A stretch of 10,260 bases of DNA from Comamonadaceae bacterium (GTDB lineage: Bacteria > Pseudomonadota > Gammaproteobacteria > Burkholderiales > Burkholderiaceae_C). The position numbers and the translations under genes are program-made. Shown piece by piece: positions 5,821 to 10,260 of the stretch. The notes under the pieces are model-generated. The model did no database searches. It saw only the letters and a list, made by a program, of their open reading frames with translations, and had not been told where the DNA came from. How positions within the stretch are numbered: position 1 is the stretch's first letter; each line of letters opens with the position of its first letter. The stretch is taken from the NCBI GenBank assembly GCA_947374105.1, contig CANCAO010000031.1, positions 1 to 10,260 of the forward strand. The letters are read 5' to 3'.

Positions 5821-7161
5821 CTACTGCAGGTCCGATGTGCGGTTAGCCGAAACGTCACCGGAGCCTTCGCCTGCGGAATTGCTAGAACCAGTCGGGGTTG
5901 CAGTTTGTTTGACCGTGTCAGCGTCAGGATGTGCCGACGGTGTTGGTGCCACGCATGGACTCGCAGTGGTGTATCCCCACCCAGCCGGACTTGGCGGTGC
6001 TGCCCTGGTTGCACCGGACTTGCTTGTCTTTTCTTTCTCAATCGATTGGTGCAAGTGGGCCCGAAATCCTGCGCTCTCCTGCTGCAAGAGTGCCCGTGCC
6101 TCCATGGCAATCGGCGAGTTGAACGTCAATAGTTTGAGCAGCAAGGGCAGCAATTCCAATGCAGCCAACAAGAGCGTCTTTTTGCGCACCTCCAGGTCAA
6201 TGTCGGGATTCTTGGCGCGCACCCTGGCAAAGGCTTCCTGATCTGCTCCGTTCATGTTCAGTGCCAAGGCAGATCTGTTGGAGCGCTCGGTGGCCTGCTC
6301 GGCAGCTGACTTTTCTGCTGTGGCATGGGTAGTGGCCACTTCTGCCGCGGTGGTGCGCACGCTGGCCAGTACCGTCTCAATGGGCTCCCGGTAGGCACGC
6401 ACCGCCGCATTGATGGACTTCTCCTTCAGGTTGCAGTCCGTCATCTTGACGCGTGCACTGACCTCCAGCTCGCGCAAACGCTCGTTCTGCATCTCAGTCC
6501 TGTCAGGGATACGCCGCATCTCGCTGCGCTCGGCATTCAAGCGGGTGCTTTCCACCTTGCAGACGTTCAGACGCTCGGTATCACTCACGATGCTTGAGGG
6601 CAGGCTTGCCAGTTTGAGCTCCAGCTCATGCGTGCGGTCTTGCGCTGTTGTCATGCGCTTTTCCAGCGCGTCCACATTGAACGTTGCTGTGGCATTCTTG
6701 CGCTCAAGCTCCTGGGCTTCGTTGGCCATGGCAACGAGTTCCTTCTGGATGGGGCCGGCGTAACTGTTAAGCACCCACTTCTGGGCAATTACCACCGAGA
6801 ACAGGAAGACCATGCCAACACGGATGAGAAACATCGCCAGCTGCGCGGTGAAGTGCGGCCAGATGGCATCAGAGAGCACCAGCAGTGCGCGCTCGACCCA
6901 CAGCACAGCGGTTGTAATCAGTGCAGCGGCCAAAATGACGGCCGCGCACCGCAAAACAAGCGACGAAATGGAGGCAAACTCGTCGTGCAGCAGATAGACC
7001 GTTCCACCGAAGAGAAAGGGCAGTGTTACAAAGACCAATAAGCCACCGATGGTGTACGCCACCGAGCGGGATTGGGGGTGGTGCTTGTTCGCAACGTCTT
7101 GCGAAGTGCCATAGGCAAACAGCACGCCATGTTTTAGAGTCGATAGGAGCGCAAGTGCCAT
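5821..7161 (-). CDS. DUF4407-like membrane protein with long coiled coil
   Basis: This 446-residue protein has a start at 7161 with GGAGG 8 nt upstream. Hydrophobic helices lie at about 36-57, 66-88 and 107-126. A charged, Glu/Arg/Ala-rich region (137-300) with heptad-like spacing follows and is probably a coiled coil. A final helix at 328-346 (LLLAALELLPLLLKLL) is followed by a Ser/Pro/Thr-rich tail. Three N-terminal helices, a coiled coil and a last helix with an 'E-LLP-KLL' signature match the layout of DUF4407 proteins, a family without assigned function. With an N-in topology the coiled coil would lie outside the cytoplasmic membrane and the tail inside. It is the first gene of the operon, so its upstream region probably holds the main promoter. 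Role inferred: sensor or scaffold feeding the cytoplasmic vWA/kinase/PP2C module. The family call rests on architecture and memory of the motif, not on a search. Confidence 0.72.
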   Translation of the reverse strand: MALALLSTLKHGVLFAYGTSQDVANKHHPQSRSVAYTIGGLLVFVTLPFLFGGTVYLLHDEFASISSLVLRCAAVILAAALITTAVLWVERALLVLSDAIWPHFTAQLAMFLIRVGMVFLFSVVIAQKWVLNSYAGPIQKELVAMANEAQELERKNATATFNVDALEKRMTTAQDRTHELELKLASLPSSIVSDTERLNVCKVESTRLNAERSEMRRIPDRTEMQNERLRELEVSARVKMTDCNLKEKSINAAVRAYREPIETVLASVRTTAAEVATTHATAEKSAAEQATERSNRSALALNMNGADQEAFARVRAKNPDIDLEVRKKTLLLAALELLPLLLKLLTFNSPIAMEARALLQQESAGFRAHLHQSIEKEKTSKSGATRAAPPSPAGWGYTTASPCVAPTPSAHPDADTVKQTATPTGSSNSAGEGSGDVSANRTSDLQ

Positions 7162-7326
7162 GGGGTATACCTCCAGTTGCAGGGGTCAACTTTGACCCCC
7201 TTGCTGATGTAGTGGTCACTTGGCTCTATCTGTTCAAATTTGTTTCGTGCGGTGTCAGAGTCATCCGCAAATCTTTGGCGACGCACGACATAATCGCCTG
7301 AAGTAATTCGTGTTTCGGAGGATCCC
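7162..7326. promoter_or_regulatory. Divergent intergenic region between DUF4407 operon and TPR gene
   Basis: These 165 nt separate two genes reading away from each other, so promoters for both should lie here. Plus-strand candidates include a -10-like CATAAT at 7289-7294 in front of the TPR gene, without a convincing -35. On the minus strand TTGAAC (rc of 7232-7237) could be a -35, but the matching -10 is weak. An 18-bp palindrome (7182-7199) and the palindrome CAAATTTG (7235-7242) are possible protein-binding sites. No small gene is supported. Confidence 0.45.
7182..7199. promoter_or_regulatory. 18-bp palindrome upstream of DUF4407-like gene
   Basis: GGGGTCAA and TTGACCCC are perfect 8-bp arms separated by CT. 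The site ends about 20 nt before the DUF4407-like ATG, just upstream of its GGAGG. It could be an operator for a dimeric regulator of the operon, a 5'-UTR hairpin, or a stray copy of a REP-like dispersed palindrome. The sequence alone does not choose among these. Confidence 0.45.
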
Positions 7327-8034
7327 ATGAATCAGTGGCAAGGCGGGAGTACCGGTGACAAAGCAAACAGGGCTCTGGCGGTCGCTATAAAAAAAGTGGC
7401 AAGGATGCGACTGCGGCATGAAGACCAGCCCAGTTCAAAATCTGCCGCCAGTTTGACAGAAAGCCTAGAAAACCTCGCCGAAATGCTCAGAGAACGAGGT
7501 CGCTACGAAGAAGCGATTCAAACCATCAAAGAGGCGGGACAAGTTCATCTGCAAGATGCAGCAAAGTTGGCACAAGACCTAATGGTGCAAGCATCCGAGT
7601 TATATGACCAAGGGGCCTACGACGAGGCGCTTTGTGCTGTTGAGGGGGCTGTGAATACGCTTCGCCTTCTAAATGAACAGATACCCAAAAACGAACGCTT
7701 TGTTACTGCCCTTGCCTGGAGTTTGAATCTTCAGGGTATCTTATTCAGTAACCTAACCTTGCTCGAAAATGCTCTAAACGCAACCAAGGAGTCGGTGAGT
7801 TTACGCAGAGATATGCGCAGCACCCAACCCGAAGCCTTTGCCGCCGATCTGGCACATAGCCTGAACAATCTGGGCAACAGGTTGAACGAGCTGGGTCACC
7901 GTGAAGAAGCCATTCAAGCCAGCAAGGAGGCAGTGGTTTTGTACCGCGAGCTTTACAAAACTGACCGAGATAAATATCTTTCATACTTGGCATCAAGCCT
8001 AGCAAATTTGGATAAAGCAACATCTATTCTGTAA
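7327..8034 (+). pseudogene. 5' part of a TPR-repeat gene truncated by an IS256-family insertion
   Basis: The ATG at 7327 has GGAGG 5 nt upstream. Residues 41-228 are tetratricopeptide repeats of the roughly 42-46-residue kind. Examples are LAEMLRERGRYEEAIQTIKE (50-69), YDQGAYDEALCAVEGAV (93-109) and LAHSLNNLGNRLNELGHREE (175-194), followed by the start of a further repeat, LASSLANL (221-228). The last seven codons (8011-8034, DKATSIL and stop) come from the terminus of the inserted IS. The frame resumes at 9436 with STRLSVVG, exactly where the next repeat should continue. The truncated 235-residue product may still be made and folded. TPR proteins bind protein partners. Divergent orientation to the kinase/vWA operon suggests, but does not prove, a shared function. 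Base composition looks more AT-rich than in the operon and the IS. Confidence 0.85.
8003..8010. repeat. Left target-site duplication CAAATTTG
   Basis: Identical to bases 9428-9435 on the other side of the IS. Eight bases is the usual duplication length for IS256-family elements. It covers part of the Ala codon and the Asn-Leu codons of the TPR frame. The octamer is itself a palindrome, and a third copy at 7235-7242 in the intergenic region is presumably coincidence. Confidence 0.85.
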
Positions 8035-8039
8035 ATTTC
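8011..8039 (+). repeat. Left terminal inverted repeat of the IS
   Basis: Begins GATAAAGCAACATC and continues TATTCTGTAAATTTC. Compared with the complement of the right end it is identical at 20 of 29 positions, with blocks GCAACAT and TTCTGTAA. Its first 24 bases supply the in-frame TAA that ends the truncated TPR product. Confidence 0.85.
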
Positions 8040-8076
8040 GATTTTGGTTCTGGGGTTGTTGCGCAATAGCGTCAGG

Positions 8077-9255
8077 TCAAGGCTTCATGTTCAGGTAGAT
8101 TTTTGCGGTCATCCACTCCTCGTCTTGTTCGGCCAGCAAGGCACTCACCAATCGTAGGCAACTGTCGGGGTTGGGAAACAGCGTGGCCACACGGGTTCGC
8201 CGCTTGAGCTCCTTGTTCAAACGCTCCAATCCGTTGGTGGTGCGCATGCGCACTCGATGTGCATCAGGCAGGCCAAACACAGCAAAACCCTCGGGCAGAT
8301 TGTTCTCGGCCCAAGCGGCCAGTTGAGGGTGACTCACCTGCCACTCCTTGAGGGCCACGTTGAGCAACCGCTGGGCCTCATGAGCATCTGGCGCATTGAA
8401 GATACCGCGTATTTGTCTGGCCACCGGCGTGCGCTGATCGAGCTTTGACACGTAGCCTTGCGCGTTGTGCTGTAGGTGAAACTGGCAGCGCTGCCAAGGC
8501 ACACCGGGAAACATCGCTTTGCGGGCCGCTTTAAGGCCTGCGTGGTCATCGCTGGCGATGTACTTGACCCCGCGCAAACCGCGCTGAATCAGGCCGTCCA
8601 AAAAGGCACGCCAATGCACCTCAGCCTCCGATAGCGCCACCGACACACCCAGCACCCGGCGGTGCCCTGTAGCGGTGATGCCAATGGCCACCAACACAGC
8701 ACAGTCCACCACTCGCCCGCCCTCACGAACACGCTCATAACGGGCATCCAAAATCACGTAGGGCGTCTCCTCCAGGGGGCGGGTGCGCCAGGCTTGCAGT
8801 CCCTCATCGAGCAGCGCCGCGCAGCGGCTGATTTGCGTGGACGAGATGCTAATCTCCGGGCCCACCAGCTTTTGCAAAACGGTGATGACTTTGCGGGTTG
8901 AGACACCCTGCACATACATCTCGGCGAGCGCCAAATTCATGGCTTGTTCGGAGCGCGTGCCGCGCTCCAGTGCGCTGGGGTAAAAGCCACCAGAGCGCAC
9001 TTGGGGCACCTCAAAGGTGACGTCGCCCACACGGGTTAGAACGGTCTTGGGTTTGTAGCCATTGGCGTAGTCCACACGTTGCGCAGAGCGCTCGTAGGGC
9101 GCGGCCTGCAGGTGCTGGGCGCGTTCAATGCGCGAGGCCTCGTTGACCAGGATTCGCAGGGCTTCGCCAGCGCCGTCAAGGCCGTTGGCAAGCAGGCAGG
9201 CGTAGGCTTCGTGCAGCGGGTTGCTGGCGTCGTCAAGTTGGGTTCGTTGGGCCAT
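8077..9255 (-). CDS. IS256-family transposase
   Basis: This is a 392-residue DDE transposase of the Mutator-like IS256 group. The N-terminal part includes ANGYKPKTV (64-72) and FEVPQVRSGGFYPSALE (81-97), typical of these enzymes. Catalytic residues fall in YVILDARYERV (D170), YIASDDHAG (D236) and RTTNGLERLNKELKRR (E344). The family signature WQRCQFH (254-260) lies between the second D and the E. The length is normal (about 400), and no frameshift or internal stop is visible, so the element may be active. The ATG at 9255 is chosen because MAQRTQLDD is the expected N-terminus. A TTG 13 codons upstream is possible but has no better SD. It catalyses cut-and-paste or circle-mediated movement of the surrounding element. 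Confidence 0.95.
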   Translation of the reverse strand: MAQRTQLDDASNPLHEAYACLLANGLDGAGEALRILVNEASRIERAQHLQAAPYERSAQRVDYANGYKPKTVLTRVGDVTFEVPQVRSGGFYPSALERGTRSEQAMNLALAEMYVQGVSTRKVITVLQKLVGPEISISSTQISRCAALLDEGLQAWRTRPLEETPYVILDARYERVREGGRVVDCAVLVAIGITATGHRRVLGVSVALSEAEVHWRAFLDGLIQRGLRGVKYIASDDHAGLKAARKAMFPGVPWQRCQFHLQHNAQGYVSKLDQRTPVARQIRGIFNAPDAHEAQRLLNVALKEWQVSHPQLAAWAENNLPEGFAVFGLPDAHRVRMRTTNGLERLNKELKRRTRVATLFPNPDSCLRLVSALLAEQDEEWMTAKIYLNMKP

Positions 9256-9398
9256 GATGAATACATTCTTTCTGTGTCGCTCCAGCCTCGCCAATCAGTC
9301 GCCGGGGGGGGCCTCCGGCGGCCTGGCAGGGGCCTGATTTAAAATATCCAAAACCGAATTCAGAAACACGCCGCAGCGAGTCCTGTTTCAGTGGTTCG

Positions 9399-9427
9399 GG
9401 AAATTACAGAACGAATGTTGCACAACC
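9399..9427 (-). repeat. Right terminal inverted repeat of the IS
   Basis: Read on the minus strand it begins GGTTGTGCAACATTCG, then TTCTGTAATTTCC. It pairs with 8011-8039 as described there. The region from the transposase start to this repeat is non-coding and includes a G-rich run near 9304-9311. Confidence 0.85.
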
Positions 9428-9435
9428 CAAATTTG
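9428..9435. repeat. Right target-site duplication CAAATTTG
   Basis: Exact copy of 8003-8010, placed where the TPR frame resumes (Asn-Leu, then Ser-Thr-Arg-Leu). Confidence 0.85.
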
Positions 9436-9915
9436 AGCACTAGGCTCAGCGTAGTAGGGTATGACGAGGATGCATTTTGTGCAAGCGATGAGGCAGTGGG
9501 TATGTTTGCGGCTTATCAACAGGTTCAGCCCAAAGCCGTTGATGTGACGTTTCTCCGGACGTTGGCATTTTGCCTACAAACACAGGCGAATATGCTAAAT
9601 GCTCTGCATTTGCCTGAAAGGGCGCTGATCGTAATCCGCAAGGTGGAAGAGATCTACCGCAAGCTTCTCAATGATCAGCCAGAGCCACTTGCGCGCTGCT
9701 TAAGCAACTTGGGAGGCATCCTCATAAAACTAGGAAAACATGAAGAAGCTCTACTTGCCATCCAAGAGTCTGCGAAACTGTATCGTACCTCCAGCAATAA
9801 CCAATCTGCAGCCGTTGCCTCCGATCTGCCAGGAACCTTGATTATTCAGAGCGGCGTGCTCGACGCGCTTGGTCGTTACGAAGAAGCCCAATCGGCGTGG
9901 CACGAAGCAGGTGTC
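9436..9915 (+). pseudogene. Internal/3' part of the interrupted TPR gene
   Basis: In frame with the 5' part once the IS is removed: LASSLANL (up to 8010) joins STRLSVVGYDEDAFCASDEAV. This aligns column by column with the preceding repeat LAHSLNNLGNRLNELGHREE. Further repeats follow, such as LAFCLQTQANMLNALHLPER, then LSNLGGILIKLGKHEEALLA and LDALGRYEEAQSAWHEA. About 160 codons remain before a second IS256-family element begins near 9916, so the true C-terminus is not here. The open frame extends upstream to a GTG at 9391, but those codons are IS-derived and no SD is evident, so I treat this as a gene remnant. Any C-terminal domain of the original protein would lie beyond the second element. 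Confidence 0.8.
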
Positions 9916-10260
9916 GGGGGGTGTAAGAAGTTTTGTGTAAACGGTTTTTTGGCAGGAAACTGCCGTCTTGCATGGAGCAATGATGACCGTAGAGATGAAT
10001 ACCTTACCCACCGAACTCATAGACGCGCTGCTGGCGAACTACAAGAAGCCTGAAGACCTGATTGGCCAGGATGGCATCCTCAAGCAACTCACCAAAGCCC
10101 TGGTTGAACGGGCACTACAGGCCGAAATGACCGACCACCTCGGCCACGGCAAGAACCAGTTGGTGGCCAATGAAGCCGGCAACACCCGCAACGGGCGCAG
10201 CAAGAAGACACTCAAGGGCGACTTTGGTGAACTGCCCATTGAAATCCCCCGCGACCGCGC
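9916..10260 (+). mobile_element. Left part of a second, different IS256-family element (continues past window)
   Basis: TPR homology stops near 9915 and the sequence becomes GGGGGGTGTAAGAAG with TTTTGTGTAAACGG following. This is the kind of terminus seen on IS256-type elements. About 65 nt later a new IS256-family transposase starts. The exact left end is estimated (9916-9921). The right end, inverted repeat partner and target duplication lie outside the window. Its transposase is clearly distinct from that of the first IS and runs on the opposite strand. Confidence 0.7.
9983..10260 (+). CDS. IS256-family transposase, N-terminal part (3' end outside window)
   Basis: The visible 92 residues begin MTVEMNTLPTELID and continue with ALLANYKKPEDLIGQDG, LKQLTKALVERALQAEMTDH and LGHGKN. 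Then come NTRNGRSKKTLKGDFGELPI and EIPRDR. This is the conserved N-terminal region of IS256-group transposases (lysine/proline-rich start, 'LTKALVERAL..EM..HLG', 'N.RNG...KT', 'G...I..PRDR'). The ATG at 9983 is chosen because GGAG lies 5 nt upstream; the adjacent ATG at 9980 is too close to the SD. The catalytic DDE residues are beyond the window, so integrity cannot be judged. It overlaps antisense- and TPR-frame readings that have no domain sense here. Confidence 0.9.
   Translation, partial: MTVEMNTLPTELIDALLANYKKPEDLIGQDGILKQLTKALVERALQAEMTDHLGHGKNQLVANEAGNTRNGRSKKTLKGDFGELPIEIPRDR

Larger units (their letters stand above)
8011..9427 (-). mobile_element. Complete IS256-family insertion sequence (1417 bp)
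   Basis: The ends are fixed by three agreeing signs. First, an 8-bp direct repeat CAAATTTG flanks both sides. Second, the termini are imperfect inverted repeats sharing GCAACAT...TTCTGTAA, with 20 of the first 29 positions identical. Third, removing the element plus one direct repeat restores an uninterrupted TPR frame. It carries one transposase gene on the minus strand (8077-9255) and a 172-nt non-coding right end. Length, duplication size and transposase type all fit IS256. The exact IS name is not claimed. Confidence 0.92.

Noticed and set aside
5628..6110. N-terminal extension of the vWA protein to 393 residues
   Set aside because: The extra 161 codons are antisense to the DUF4407-like gene and Arg/His/Gln-rich without structure. 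The ATG at 5627 has a proper SD.
5561..6241. 226-codon plus-strand open frame
   Set aside because: It runs across the vWA start, the intergenic hairpins and the DUF4407-like C-terminal tail on the opposite strand, and has no coherent domain.
8052..9428. Alternative IS ends based on GGGTTG-like repeats at 8053 and 9428
   Set aside because: The similarity is short, no direct repeat flanks those points, and the TPR frame is not restored. The 8011-9427 ends satisfy all three tests.

Overview
The window looks like accessory DNA of a Gram-negative proteobacterium. Moderately high GC, the protein styles and the two IS256-family transposases suggest a betaproteobacterium of the Burkholderiales/Comamonadaceae type, but no housekeeping gene or RNA gene is present to confirm this. 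No tRNA, rRNA or CRISPR array was seen.

Bases 1-7161 hold eight minus-strand genes that read as one operon, transcribed from right to left. In that order they are: a DUF4407-like membrane coiled-coil protein (7161-5821), a TerY/YegL-like von Willebrand A (vWA) protein (5627-4929), a multi-helix membrane protein (4810-4145), a membrane-anchored PP2C phosphatase (4051-2573), a Ser/Thr-type kinase with C-terminal zinc ribbon and FHA-like domain (2324-1044), a 73-residue Ig-fold-like protein (891-670), a 75-residue membrane-anchored protein (612-385), and the N-terminal part of a DA1-type zinc metallopeptidase (413 to beyond base 1). Each start has a recognisable Shine-Dalgarno (SD) sequence. Gaps of 57-248 nt separate most genes, several contain perfect hairpins, and the last two genes overlap.

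vWA protein, PP2C phosphatase and kinase together match the 'TerY-P' phosphorylation triad described beside tellurium-resistance-type stress systems. Here the triad is tied to the membrane (PP2C anchored, two further membrane proteins) and ends in a peptidase that could be its effector. My inference is a membrane-located switch: kinase and PP2C set a phosphorylation state, the FHA-like and vWA domains assemble partners, and the DA1-like protease may act downstream. A role in stress or phage defence is plausible but unproven.

Bases 7162-7326 are a divergent intergenic region with an 18-bp palindrome close to the DUF4407 start. To its right, on the plus strand, is a tetratricopeptide-repeat (TPR) gene that has been broken. 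A complete 1417-bp IS256-family element (8011-9427) sits in it, bounded by 8-bp direct repeats CAAATTTG and imperfect terminal inverted repeats. Removing the element and one repeat restores a continuous TPR frame from 7327 through 8010 into 9436-9915. A second, different IS256-family element begins near 9916 and runs off the window, so this TPR gene has been hit twice.
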